A stretch of 64,000 nucleotides of DNA, from assembly GCF_019279795.1 (NCBI RefSeq), contig NC_056731.1, positions 864,835,071 through 864,899,070 on the forward strand, in the 5' to 3' direction. The DNA comes from Protopterus annectens (Eukaryota > Chordata > Ceratodontiformes > Protopteridae). Both the position numbers and the translations under genes were made by a program. Positions within the stretch are counted from its first letter, which is position 1. Each line of letters opens with the position of its first letter. The notes under the pieces were generated by a model. It was not told where the DNA came from. It saw nothing but the letters and a program-made list of their open reading frames with translations, and did no database searches. Positions 35,300 through 45,950 of this stretch are shown piece after piece.

Positions 35300-36130
35300 C
35301 AGAAGGGTTTCTAATTGGTACTAGGTACCTTGGGCAGTCATTCCTTTGAAATGTCTCCATCCCAATAGGGTAGCTTCCATGGTTACAGTGGCTGTGGGCT
35401 GAGAAAGAATAAAAGTGCAACATAAAGCAAGGATTTGAAGTCAGCCACCAAGATCTTGGGAAGACAGCAGATCTCAGTGAAAGAAATAAGTAACTTTATT
35501 GGATAATTACAACAGACTATTTGACCAATAAGGTCCATTAGTGAACCAGAATGAAGAACCTGGCCAAAGGGACAAGAGAGACTGTGGTGTCTATTAGACC
35601 AGTAAGACTAAGGGAGCTGGTGGCCTCTGAAATAACAGTACCTGACTGGCCTGAAAACATCTTCAGATAAGTCTCAAGAGGGGTTGTATAGTAATTTGAT
35701 TAGTGGTACCCAGATGGCATCCGATAAATTCTACGACTAGAACAGGTTCTAGACTGGATTTTTCAAAACTGAATGGATAGAAACAGGTAGAGCAGAAGCT
35801 CCCTTGCCCAAATTAATGATGCCCTTGAAGTCACTTTAAGGGGACAGTCTTCCACATATGGGAAGACCCAGAAACCCTGCAGCCTGTGTCAAGCTACTAA
35901 CACTGCCATGCTGTTGGTGAGCACCTGGAGAGCTGTGTTGAGGTCAAAGGTCAGTGCCTGAAATTATTATTGACTGTCTCTCAGCCTGAATCTCAAGATT
36001 CTCCTGGAATACCTCACTATCATTTTGTGATAGTAGGCATCTTTGAAGTCAACCAAGTGCATCTAATTGTCCTTTCTTGGTAGAGGTAGAATGGACTGCA
36101 CTGTCACAACCAGAATTCAGTCTGCCTTAC
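35300..36130 (-). pseudogene. DIRS copy 1 reverse transcriptase
   Basis: The minus strand reads SILPLPRKDN.MHLVDFKDAYYH near 36090-36020, keeping the first catalytic Asp in the DFKDAYYH block. RRILRFR follows, then FDLNTALQVLTNSMAVLVA, and FWVFPYVEDCPLKV near 35850, where the usual YLDD is YVED. LARFF lies downstream. In-frame stops present. Confidence 0.75.
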
Positions 36131-36175
36131 ACAGAGACTTGCTTTGCTGAGATCCAAGCTGGGCCTGAGGCCCTT

Positions 36176-36220
36176 TTGTTTTGTTTTTTGTTTTTTTTTT
36201 TTTTTTGTTTGTTTTGACAC
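36176..36220. repeat. T-rich tract
   Basis: About 45 bp of T with scattered G, inside the DIRS copy; an A-rich run on the element's sense strand. Confidence 0.9.
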
Positions 36221-36800
36221 TAAAATGAATCTTGAATAGACCACAGATACTCTTTAATCAGGTGGGACACCTTGGACAATTTGCTTTATGAGCAGCTTGT
36301 TGATTTCTACTGCTGTTTCCTTTCAATGATGTGGTGAAACATTGGGAAGGGATCTTTGTTTCACATTTGGGTTAAACTTAAAGAAAATCATATAACTTTT
36401 AGAAAATACTCAACATTCAGGAGTCTGATATGATGTCCTCACAAGCTTGTGGATGGAGAGCTAAGAACCCTCAGCTAGCTCCTGAGTATAGAAGTTGGGC
36501 AAATTTCAGGAGCACCAAAAAGGCTTGCCATAGAAAGGACCTCTGAATCCTTGATTTTTCAGACTGCCTCTGCCTCTAGGGCAGTGCAGCTGAAGTTCCC
36601 CGCTCTGCTCAAGGGGAAACTTTTTCTGGGAAAACTGTTGTGAATTTCAGAAGAGCAGTTCCCCCCTCTCTGGTTCTTGGAGAAGATCATGTAAGAAGAA
36701 GAAAAACAAACACCCATAGCAAAGTCCTCCTCACTTCTGGTCTGTTGCCCTTAACCTTGGGACCAAACAAATGTGACCTATCAGAAGTGACATTAAGAAA

Positions 36801-38345
36801 TTACACCTTAAAGCATTCCACAAAGTTACACAAGTATATCCAAGCATGAAGGAAAACTGCAATGCCAATGCCTGCCATTACATCTGCTGCATTAGGTATC
36901 AGCCTCATGGATAAATAAAAGATCAAAAACATTGTGGATAACTGAGTCCCCAAGGTCAGAAACGGGTGTGATTCCACTGACTTAGACATTTTGGTAACCA
37001 AGTTCCTTTGAAGTCTAGTAAAGTGTGCCATATAATTCAGCATACAGAGGGCAAATATGGCTGAAGTGTACATGTGTATCACAAATCAGTCCAACAACCC
37101 TGACTTCCTATTCATTTGCTGGACTGATGAGCTCTCCTAAGACATCTCGTTTCTTGTGTCTGCAGCAATAACAGTGGCATAAACTGTGGCACCTTTGCTC
37201 TAAAAAGACCTATCCTTAAGGGGAAACAATACTTGTCTGCTTTATGGGGAATAGGCTCCACCATGTTGGATTCTCTTCAAGCCCATCAGGAAACTAGTTC
37301 GACGAGGGCATCCAGATGGGGTATCACCCAAGACATGGATGAGCCAGCATCAAAGGCTTTAAGAAAGACAGACTCCTCAGGAGAAGGGACTTTGGTGACC
37401 CATCTCCCTTATTGCTTCATCAATTCTAGAAGATCATTATATGAGGTGTCACCACAAGAGGACGTAGGGGACCCTACCATTCATCAAGGTCAGAATCTTC
37501 AGTGAGAGATTCCTCAATGGAATCTAAGTGTTTCCTCTTGCACTGGCTCTTCCAGTGTACTTCCTGAGGAGAAGACACTGTGGCAGACACAGAGACCATA
37601 GGAAGCCCTGGATCTGGGGTACTTGAAGTCTGTCAGTGCAGGCTGTCCCAAGGACAGCTCATGAGACAGTGATACTTTAGATGACTGGGAAGATCAGGAC
37701 AGATCCAACACCAGTGCAGAAATCCCTGTCTCAGAGTGACACAAAATCCTTTCTATGACATCTAACTCTGAAACAGAACAAGGCTGAATGGACAGAGACC
37801 CCCTTTAATCTGTGGATCTATGAGAAACTCCAGAGTGATGGGAATGAAAGATGAATGAACCCAACCGCAAAACTATAGGCACTGACAACCATGGGCTTAG
37901 AATGTTCCATGTCAGCAATTTGGTCAGATTCAAGGTTGGAGTCAACATGGATGGAGATCAGTGCTGCTGGGCAACTGATTCTGGCTCCAAACTGAAAGGT
38001 GGAGGAGCCAAGGACCTTGAGGTCTTTAGATCCATCAGACCTTTCTTAGGATAATGAGAACGTTTCTGGGCCTTTTCTCCTTTTGTTTGGCCTTCTCTCT
38101 CTTCCTTCTTGTCCTTCTCTCTGTCCAGATCTTTGTTTTTTTTTTATTTTTTAAAGACTTCTTTGAGGAAGGAGACATAGCAGCCTGGGCAGAGGCAGGA
38201 GAAGCAGGAATCTTGTCTATTAACATCATCTTTGCCCTATGATTAGCCAGAGCCCTGGCTCCAAAGACTGTATAGGCCTGACAATCCAAATCAAGGTGGG
38301 CCACCCCAACACAGTAAATGCAGTGGTCATGGAAGCCTTAGGGGT
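36801..38345 (-). pseudogene. DIRS copy 1 gag
   Basis: The minus strand near 38330-38290 has a CX2CX4HX4C knuckle (CIYCVGVAHLDLDC) followed by ARALANHRAKMM. Next is a Lys/Arg-rich segment (KKSLKNKKKTKIWTERRTRR) at about 38190-38090, then an acidic Ser/Pro-rich stretch. The helical block NAADVMAGIGIAVFLHAWIY near 36890 is shared with copy 2. Frame breaks occur between blocks. Confidence 0.65.
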
Positions 38346-38420
38346 CAACTTGTGTGCACCCACCTCAAACACCTTTTAAAATCTGCAGCCCTGTCCAGAA
38401 TATATCAAGTATCAGAAAAA

Positions 38421-38622
38421 ATACCAAACAGTGAACAGCAGAAGAAGTCCTCAAAACAAACAGCATATATCTAAAGATATTTCTAAGAAGGAATTTGAAC
38501 ACTACTACTACTTACTTTACTTTTTTTATAAATATTTTTAACAATAAAGAGAAAATAAGTAAGGTCTATTTGAAAGAAAATCATCTATGCTCACAGAAAA
38601 ACTATGGACTAACAAGCTTGCG

Positions 38623-38624
<2 letters not shown>
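38421..38624. other. unassigned AT-rich DNA
   Basis: No motif read; could be 5' leader of DIRS copy 1. Confidence 0.35.

Positions 38625-38712
<88 letters not shown>
38625..38712. repeat. (CA)n microsatellite
   Basis: 88 bp of AC dinucleotide. Confidence 0.98.
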
Positions 38713-38716
<4 letters not shown>

Positions 38717-39479
38717 TACAAAAACACCCATTAGAGTTGCATACTAACTTCAATCTGTAGAGAAAAAATGTCTCTTTAATAGAAACAAGTACAAAATATG
38801 CCTAAACAAGTGGGATTTGAGGAAACAGATAAATATAAAGTGAAAGGCACTTATTTGCTGGAGTTTTGTACAGAATGAGTCCGACCCTGGAAGTGGCAAA
38901 TGAGATCTGAGGAGATTTAGGTGTGCAGAGAATTACAAGGAGAGGAGGTGGAGGTTTGGAAATGAAAATTCTGAGATGCTGGAATCATATCGGATCCAAT
39001 AAGTCACAGTTTGAGACGGACAGAGAAGATATTATCAAATTAACCTGTTAAACTATGTATAATACATCTTTATTGTTAGCCCCTGACCACTGCTGAAAAG
39101 AGGATCTGTCCATTCAAACTTTTTCAGTAATCAAATGAAAATCAGTAAATGAACACATAAATGAATAAATTAATTAGAATGATGCTTTACTGTTTTGTTA
39201 TCATTTCACTCCTTATTTCCCAGTTATTATGGCCTCAAAAAGTACAGCGGCACAAACAAGCCAATATAAAAAAAACGGGACTATGACCAGATATTTTTGC
39301 CGCTCTGGTGGAATTTCCTGGATGATTCACTTTTTAGCAGCTTTGAAATTTCTGCTGCTGCCATGTCTGACTGGGTGGAAGACTGGGAAGTTTCTTTTTG
39401 TTTGGCAAGTGGAAACAAAGGGAATAATGTAGCTAATGGTAATAATTATCTGGTCCCAAAAATCTTGAGTGATGGCTAA
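38713..39479. other. unassigned sequence
   Basis: The part 38870-39010 loosely resembles 50190-50320 (GGCAAATGAGATCTG shared), so may belong to the DIRS family. A short plus-strand frame near 39300-39470 (AAAMSDWVEDWEVSF) has no family I recognise. Confidence 0.35.
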
Positions 39480-41765
39480 TCAGGCTTGAGGTTGCAAGTA
39501 TAAGCACCTCCAGCCTGCCTCCAAAGCACGGTAGTTAAGCAACTGTTCAGGAATCCTGAAAGGATTTCTCAGTAAAGGGACCTTGAAATGCTTGAATTTG
39601 TGGGCCACCTCTGCCATGTGGGCAGTGCTTGTTAAAACTGTTTTTCCCTCTAACATTGGGGAGATCTGTCACCAGAAGAATCCTGCACAAAACTCTGGGA
39701 CTTACAGAAAACATAACTTCTTTCCTCCCTTTTAGTTCTTGGAAAAGGTGCTGAAGGATAGAAAATCATATGCTCACAGCAGACAGTGTTTTGCACACCT
39801 GTTCACTTCTGGTAAGTGTTTCCTTGATCTTGGTTCCAAACAGCCTGCACCCATTGAAATGGGCCTTGGTAAAGAATACTTTGAAGCTCTCCACAAAGTC
39901 GCAGAGACACATTCAGGCATCCTGACATATGGCAATGATGATGCCTGCAGCTCTTAATGTACTATCAGCTGCATTAGAAAGCAGGCATATGGACACACTA
40001 GATATTGATTGGGGGGTAGTCAGCTGTGACTCTACCATCTTCTATACATCTACAGGCAAGTTACCCAAGAGAGACTTGGAAAAAACTTTAGGCAAATATC
40101 AGGCAGCATAAGTTATTCAGCACACGTAAAGTAAACATCCCTGGAGCGTAAGCCTGCTTCCCAAATTTATCCCATGCTCTATACTACTTGTTGGGGGGGG
40201 GGGTGTTCTCCTCTGACAGTTCTTTTTTGTTGGCTGCAGCTACCACAAGGGGATCTACAGAGCGATCTCTTGCTCAAATATGGCCTATTTCTAGGGGAAA
40301 CCAAGATATCGTGTTGGGTTTTTGTGGGATCAGCTCCACCATGTCAAATTCCTTCCATGCCCACTGTGAGACTAGATCAATGCTCTCATCAGTAGGTGGG
40401 ACCTCCCAGCAAGTAGACTGGCCAGCCCTGAAAGCCTCAAGGAATACTGACCCCCTCTAAGGAAGGAATATCAAGGCACAACTCTTCACTGCTTCATAAA
40501 TTCAAAGCTGTCTCTGAAAAGAGATACTAGGGACCCTGCCCCTTCCTTAAAGTTGTTATCTTCCATGAGGGGCTCCTGAAGGGAACCCAAATATCTCCTT
40601 GTGCAAGTCTGTTTCCTATCCCCTTCCCTGGTGGGAGGCTCCAAGGATGGCTCAGAAACAGAAGAGCAACTCACCTAGCAAGAATCCTCAAGAATCAAGA
40701 GGACTGTTTACCCCATTTGAAAACATAACTGGAAGGGGGGTGCAGAATCCAGAGGGGATCAGGACTACACCTCTCAACTTCTTAGTGCGAGAAATCTGGA
40801 CAAAGCCAAAAATAATGAGGGTCAAAGGCACAACAATGTGGACAAATTTTAAATATTGCTCTTATAAACTTAGAAAGTTGCTAGAATAAAAGTTTTTTTG
40901 TCACCATACATGTTTCTGAAGGATATGAAGTGTAAAACTCAAATGTCAGTCATTGTTTGGTAAATTCAGTCTTCACTGATTTGTAAGAAAAACACAAATT
41001 TTATGAGGAACAAACCAAAAACATGAGGCAAAAATCTGGGCAGTTGAAAGGTATTATTGGAATGGTGCTGAGGGAATGTGAGAGACTTCCTTTCTGGACC
41101 AGGAGAGTACCTTTCTTAAGATAAAAACACCGAATCTGAAACTGGGACAGAGAAATAGTCCTTAGGAATTGAAGATCCCACAAGGGGTACCTCCCAGAAC
41201 CCGATACAACTCAGCTCTGAGGCAGACATCAGATCCAGACTGGCTAGGTCTGAAACACCTAAGGGAAGTGATGGTTTCGACAACCTCTGTGTTGATCCTG
41301 AATCCCAAACCTCAACTCTGACATCTCAACTTAGAAAGCTCTTGAAATCAGATGCCAACAGAGTTGAGAGGGTAAGGGAAAGAGATTCAAAACTGACCAA
41401 GCTATTGGCTCCAACAAGGATATCCCACAGGAATGCTCAGCTCTAGAGATGCTGGATCTGAAGGTTGAAATGGTGAAGGAAATATCAGCAGGGGTGTTGT
41501 CGGGGCTGGACCTGCTGCTGTTGCCAGGGAAGTGGGGGATTGGAGGGCCCCCATCAGGAATTTCAGCCTTAGAAACTTTTTTATCATCCTGTCAATGTCA
41601 ACTTCAGACAGACTCCTTGTCAACTGAAAGGACCAGAATAAAAAAGCCACCAAAGGAGACTAGGAGAACCAATGCACTATCCTCTCCTGTAGACTGCTAA
41701 AATGGAGCAGAAGGCTGGTTATCTCCTGAGAACCTAATAGGAGGAGAAGGAGATTGGATCAAAAT
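39480..41765 (-). pseudogene. DIRS copy 2, gag-region remnant
   Basis: The minus strand near 39960-39880 reads SNAADSTLRAAGIIIAI and CDFVESFKVFF, the same helical block as in copy 1. Near 41590-41540 it reads LSEVDIDRMIKKFLRLKFLMG, homologous to LSIIESDLDKLMQTFLKTQM in copy 3. RT and downstream domains are absent. A MITE (40766-41054) is inserted. The element stops sharply at the CpG-rich block that begins near 41770. Confidence 0.6.
40766..41054 (-). mobile_element. hAT-like MITE (CATACCTCTCAACT family), copy D
   Basis: Starts TACACCTCTCAACTTCTTAG and ends CAGTTGAAAGGTAT; same orientation as copy A (GAAATCTGGACAAAGCC near the start). Inserted in DIRS copy 2 gag. Confidence 0.7.
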
Positions 41766-41769
41766 AGGT

Positions 41770-42267
41770 TCTGGAATAGGCAGGGGCTGCCCGTGCCATT
41801 GGACTGCCGGACTGCAGCCCCCTCAATTATAAAATAAAGAAATAAAAAGAAAAAATAAATAAAGAAATAAAAAGAAGAAAAAAAATTAGCAAAATCGCGG
41901 ACTTTTGCGCATGCGCACTAGTCCGGACTGCTGCTGAGACAGTCTGGAGCATGCGCAGATTGTCTCAGCAGCAGTCCTGATTGGGAAACATGAAGAACGG
42001 AGTTCCCAGAAGTCTATGCAGTTTTAAACTGCATAGACTGTCCTAGAACTCGCTGGGAAAACGCGTCGGGGTCGGACTGCAACGTCAGCAGTCAGGAGTT
42101 CATCGGGGGAAGGATCTCACGACGGGCAGGGTCTGGATTGGAGTTTGCTGCAGGGGAAGATCTCGCAACGGGCAGGGTCGGATTTGTGCGGGTTTTCATA
42201 GGATTTATGGTGGAGTTTGCTGCAGTCTCGTCGGGGGAAGATGCGTTTCACAGGATTTATGGTGGTT
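41770..42267. other. CpG-rich structured block, candidate promoter or unknown element
   Basis: About 22 CpG in the 370 bp from 41881, against near-absence around it. It has an NRF-1-type palindrome, TGCGCATGCGCA, at 41906-41917 and a related site at 41947-41958. Hairpin arms 41925-41941 and 41961-41977 are 17 bp, perfect. A perfect 14-bp inverted repeat with 1-nt spacer lies at 42011-42039. Interleaved direct repeats occupy 42100-42265. The block ends at a good splice donor, GTAAGTT, at 42268. Could be a CpG-island first exon, or the end of an unrecognised transposon. Confidence 0.45.
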
Positions 42268-42292
42268 TTGTGGACAGTAAGTTGCATTGACA

Positions 42293-42595
42293 GTAGTTAC
42301 GTTCTGGTTGCTTAGTTGCTGTTTGTTTGTGTGTGTTGTGTCTTTCTTTAGTCTTTGACTTGTAGTGTTTTATGGGCACTTCTTGTCTTCTGAAATTGTA
42401 ATTATTTATTCATGTGTAAACCATGGAACTGCCGGCTGGCTCTCTTAGACTCCTGTTTACGGATGTAATGTGGCAGTAACACGTTTTGGTTGTTTAGCTG
42501 CCGATTGCGCATGTGTGTTTTTCATTGGCGTAGAGTTTCAGGGTCACTCTTGGTTTGCTAATGTTGTAATTCTCATTTGTTAACTAAATGGATCC
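42293..42595. repeat. diverged tandem duplication of about 180 bp
   Basis: 42293-42430 and 42472-42595 share CAGTA...ACGTT(C/T)TGGTTG(C/T)TTAG, TTGTAATT and the end ATGGAAC/ATGGATC in order, clearly diverged. It continues directly from the CpG-rich block. Confidence 0.6.
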
Positions 42596-42844
42596 AGCAA
42601 AAATGCGGCAAGGTTTTATATTTACTATGTAACAGTATGTGGGCGTAACATAAGCATAGTTGATCTGTAAGCCTGCAACATTAGTAACATTGAAATTTAA
42701 AATTGTCAAATGTAAAATTAGAAGTCTAAGTAGTTTTATGCTGATTTGCAGATACATGTTGGTTGTTTAACTCTGTAGTTATTTTACGTTTTGTATTTTT
42801 CTGTAATGTTCAATTGCAAACACTGTACCTTGAAGATTGCTGTT

Positions 42845-43074
42845 AACTAAAACTGCATCTACCGTATGTGAAATTTTCCTTTTTTCCCCATACTTATTTC
42901 CTAAAGAGCACCTGAAATTTGTCAGAATTGATCAGTGCCCTATTCCAATAAAAAAAATAAACTAAAACTGCATCTACCTTATGTGAAATTTTCCATTTTC
43001 CCATACTTTATTTCCTAGACAGCACCTCAAATTTGTCAGAATTGATCAGTGCCCTATTCCAGTAAAATAAAATA
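42845..43074. repeat. 115-bp tandem duplication
   Basis: 42845-42959 and 42960-43074 are near-identical (AACTAAAACTGCATCTACC ... TTGATCAGTGCCCTATTCCA), each ending in an A-rich run with AATAAA-like words. Confidence 0.9.
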
Positions 43075-43905
43075 ATCTTTCTTTAATAATAATGAGTTTG
43101 GGGGGGGGGTTCTGTTATTTACATTAGCCAGAGACTAATACAGACAGCATATTCTCTGCTCTAGCCTGCCGGAAGCAACACTTAAGCAGATAAGTATGGA
43201 CAGACATTTATGTTATTGTAAGCTGCCGCCCCTATAATTCCTACTTTTAGTAAAAATAAAATGCAAAAAAAAATCTCCTGTATTAGCATGGGTGTACCCA
43301 GAAAAATGCAGAATGCATGAAGTGCTTAAAACCACCCATGAAGACCAACATTTTAGCAGAGCAAGATAGCTGTTGTATGTATAATAACTGGTTGCATACA
43401 CGTGTCTTAAAGTAACTGCTTAATAAGACGTGGTCGGTGGTCCATCAAGTGAGTTACAGTAACACTGCTTAGTAACTGTAATGCTATCTGTTTGTTCTAG
43501 GTGCTCCAGTAGAAGTAACATTTGCTGGTTGGGGTTGCATTGCAATAAATTGACAGTGGCATTCCACAGTGTTACTGCTCTTAAATGGAAACTATTTTTG
43601 CTTAATTTTTTTTTCTCTCTTCTGGTGAGTTCAGGTCACGTTATAATTACAATAAAACTGGTGACAGTGCATACAGAGCCATGTTCCTGTAAAGTAGAAT
43701 GCCTACCCGTGTAGTTAAGAGATGGAAATCCAGCTGTCTAAACGTCAACAAAGAACTTGCAAACTCCATCCACATTTGCTTAACCAGTGGCATTATGTAA
43801 TGATCATAACCTCATAATTACCAATTCACAGTGTTGTTTAAACATTTACTGCATTTATTGATGTTGTCCTGTTCGATTCTAAGCAAAAGCGTCTTCTGTG
43901 TGGAG
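43075..43905. other. unassigned sequence
   Basis: No repeat or gene recognised. A pyrimidine-rich stretch with TAG at 43491-43500 could act as a splice acceptor, but nothing coding follows. Confidence 0.35.
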
Positions 43906-44050
43906 ACATGCATGAATGGGCATACCTTCGTTGAAGGTTGTACGTCAGGGCTGGCAACTTGGTATGTAAAAATCTACTGCCAATCATTAGCGGACCGGAG
44001 TTCCACTGTGGTGACCCCTAACCGGAAAAAGCCGAAAGATACAACAACAT
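43906..44050 (+). mobile_element. short SINE with GCGACCCC-type tail, copy 2
   Basis: The plus-strand copy of the element at 23977: GAATGGGCATACCTTCG, CTACTGCCAATCATTAGCGG, GTGACCCCTAACCGG, AAGCCGAAAG, then ATACAACAACA tail. About 130 bp, same ends in both copies, so both are full-length. Confidence 0.75.
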
Positions 44051-44311
44051 GTAGTCAGTTTTGAGGAAGCCCATATATCCTTCAGAGTGAGGAATATGCA
44101 ATCTTGATAAACACTGTTTTTTATATATCATCTGATTATAAAGAAGCATTTTTCTTGTTTTCCTCTCTAATCAATTCAGTAATTTTGGTGCTAGTCAGTC
44201 ACCTGAAAACTAAGGAAAACAAGAAGAGGAATGGGTTGGACTTTGTTCTTAGATGTCAAGACAGTTTTCAGTATCAGTGTTAGTCTTCTGAAGTATTCCT
44301 TACTGAGAACA

Positions 44312-44313
<2 letters not shown>

Positions 44314-44345
<32 letters not shown>
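44314..44345. repeat. (TG)n microsatellite, short
   Basis: 32 bp of TG. Confidence 0.95.
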
Positions 44346-44346
<1 letters not shown>

Positions 44347-44545
44347 AATATACTGGTGGTTAGACTCATGGTGGTGTGGTAGAGAATACCTCAGGCTTGA
44401 ACCCTGTACCTAGTATGCAGGTGTTAAAGATCTGAATTCCCTACCCACCACCATTTGCAAAAAAATTGCAGATTTTTGCCTCATATTTGATCTGATCTGT
44501 TCCTCATAATATCTGTGGTTTGTAAATATTTCAATGCTTGATATT

Positions 44546-44781
44546 TGATGGTGTAGTGATAGCATTGTTGCCTCACAGCTGCAGGTTCTTGGGTTTGATG
44601 CTTGGCTGGGGTGTCTTCTTTGTGGGGGTCTGCATCTTCTCCCTGTGTTTGTGTGGGTTTGCTTTTGTGTCCTCCCATGTTACAAAGACTTGTCTGCATT
44701 ATTTCTTCCTGGGCCTCTGCTGAAAATTGTTTATTTGTTCCAAGTCAGACTGTCCTGATTAACACATGTTAAATAAAATTG
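44546..44781 (+). mobile_element. V-SINE with LINE-matched tail, copy 1
   Basis: tRNA-like head (GGTGTAGTGATAGCATTG, GGGTTTGATGCTTGG), central V-domain (GTCTGCATCTTCTCCC, GTGGGTTTGC, ACAAAGAC), then a tail (CTGGGCCTCTGCTGAAAAT, GACTGTCCTGATTAACACAT, AAATAAAA). That tail matches the 3' ends of the LINE fragments at 1796-2078 and 50795-51205. Nested in a MITE. Confidence 0.8.
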
Positions 44782-44836
44782 ACAGGCATTTGAATTTCAG
44801 ACTTCAGGTTTCTGAATGTTTAAATCCTTGCATATT

Positions 44837-45047
44837 TGATGGTGCAGTGGCAGTATTGTTGCCTCACAGCTATAGGTTTTCTGGTTTGATTCTTGGCTGG
44901 AGTGCCTTCTGTATGGAGTCTGCATCTTATCGCTGGGTTTGTGTGGATTTGCTCTGGTGTCCTGCCATTTTACAAAGACATGTGTCTATAGTATTTCTCC
45001 CTGGGCTTCTGCTGACAATTGTTTTTGTTCCATCAGAAATAAAATTG
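44837..45047 (+). mobile_element. V-SINE with LINE-matched tail, copy 2 (tandem duplicate)
   Basis: Second copy 291 bp downstream of the first, with the same downstream MITE sequence (GACAGGCATTTGAATTTCAG) after each. The tail is shortened by an internal deletion. Segmental duplication explains this better than two insertions. Confidence 0.8.
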
Positions 45048-45202
45048 ACAGGCATTTGAATTTCAGACTTCATATTCTTCAGAAGATACATAGTAAAACA
45101 ACTTTTTATTCTAGAAATAAATATATAGTAACACAACCTTTTATTATAGCAATTTTTTTAAGTTTATAAGATGACTATTTGAAATTTGTCCTTATTTTTG
45201 AG

Positions 45203-45372
45203 ACTGTAATACCCTGTTATTGGCTTTGTCCAGGTTTTTTGCGCTAAGGTTGACAGCTATGGCAAGAAGTGAATTCACTGAATATGTTTGAGGGCTGTAT
45301 TCCCTCATTACTGGGTTTGTCCAGGTGTTTTGTGTTAAGAGGTTGACAGCTATGGTGAGAACTGAATTCATT
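45203..45372 (+). repeat. tandem duplication of the MITE 3' end
   Basis: 45203-45287 and 45295-45372 both read GACTGTAATACCCT/GGCTGTATTCCCTC, TTTGTCCAGG, GTTGACAGCTATGG and a GAATTCA end: an 80-bp duplicate, offset about 92 bp. Confidence 0.75.
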
Positions 45373-45376
45373 AAGT

Positions 45377-45722
45377 GATAGCCATTTAAGTTTCAGTCTT
45401 CCTCTCTTTCACAAAGCAGGTGATTTGGCGTAGTGGTATGTTGCTCTTGACTGTTTTGCACAGGGACCTTGGCAGTAAAATGTACGGTGGTAACACAGCA
45501 TTTTTCTTTCACAAAGCAGGTGATTTGGCATAGTGGTATGTTCTTCTGACTCTTTTGCACAGGGACCTTGGCAGTAAAATGTATGGTGGTAACACAGCAT
45601 TTTATTCTAGCAGCTTTCCAAGATTATACAAGCAATGTTTAATGTGTCCCTGGTTTTTGCCCTTTTGACCCACCCCAATAAATTTGGCTTTTTCCAGATT
45701 TCTTGTGCTGCGAAGTTGAGAT
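45377..45722 (+). mobile_element. hAT-like MITE, copy F, carrying a 100-bp tandem pair
   Basis: MITE sequence at 45377-45405 (TAGCCATTTAAGTTTCAGTC) and 45602-45722 (TTTATTCTAGCAGCTTTCC ... TTTCCAGATTTCTTGTGC ... AAGTTGAGATG) flanks the 45406-45603 repeat. Confidence 0.6.
45406..45603 (+). repeat. 100-bp tandem duplication, SINE-like unit
   Basis: 45406-45505 and 45506-45603 begin CTTTCACAAAGCAGGTGATT. The unit contains TTGGCGTAGTGGTATG, resembling a tRNA box A, but no clear box B. Confidence 0.85.
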
Positions 45723-45804
45723 GCAGTTGAGTATTGAGTAGATTTTGCAAGGAGCTAAGAGCTGCAGGGGAAGAGAAGTTTAGTGCTGATTATGCTAAGT
45801 CAGC

Positions 45805-45950
45805 TTACATTGCTAATAGCACAACAGGTTGTCTACTTGCTTTTGATGCAGAAGGTTGTTGGTTCTACTCCCATAAGGGGTGAATGCTGCTGACGTACTG
45901 AAAGTTAAGATATTAACTATGAGCCTGTTATCAGTTTGCCATCCATTTCC
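45805..45950 (+). mobile_element. possible tRNA-derived SINE head
   Basis: ATAGCACAACAGGTTGTCTA (box A-like) and GTTGGTTCTACTCC (box B-like) lie about 40 bp apart, as in tRNA-derived SINEs. 3' end not defined. Confidence 0.4.

Larger units (their letters stand above)
34060..38420 (-). mobile_element. DIRS-like tyrosine-recombinase retroelement, copy 1
   Basis: On the minus strand the order is gag, RT, RNase H, tyrosine recombinase, which is the DIRS order, with no LTRs and no DDE integrase. Each domain is recognisable but split by stops and frameshifts. A T-rich tract at 36176-36220 interrupts it between gag and RT. This is the most complete of five DIRS copies in the window, all in the same orientation. 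Confidence 0.8.
44460..45262 (+). mobile_element. hAT-like MITE, copy E, split by SINE insertion and duplication
   Basis: The 5' part 44460-44540 (GATTTTTGCCTCATATTTG, TTCCTCATAATATCTGTGG) and the 3' part 45050-45262 (GACAGGCATTTGAATTTCAG ... TTGTCCAGG ... GTTGACAGCTATGG) belong to one MITE. Between them are two V-SINE copies plus a duplicated stretch of the MITE. Confidence 0.65.

Noticed and set aside
45409..45600. 63-codon frame with internal protein repeat
   Set aside because: Caused by the 100-bp tandem duplication in a MITE.
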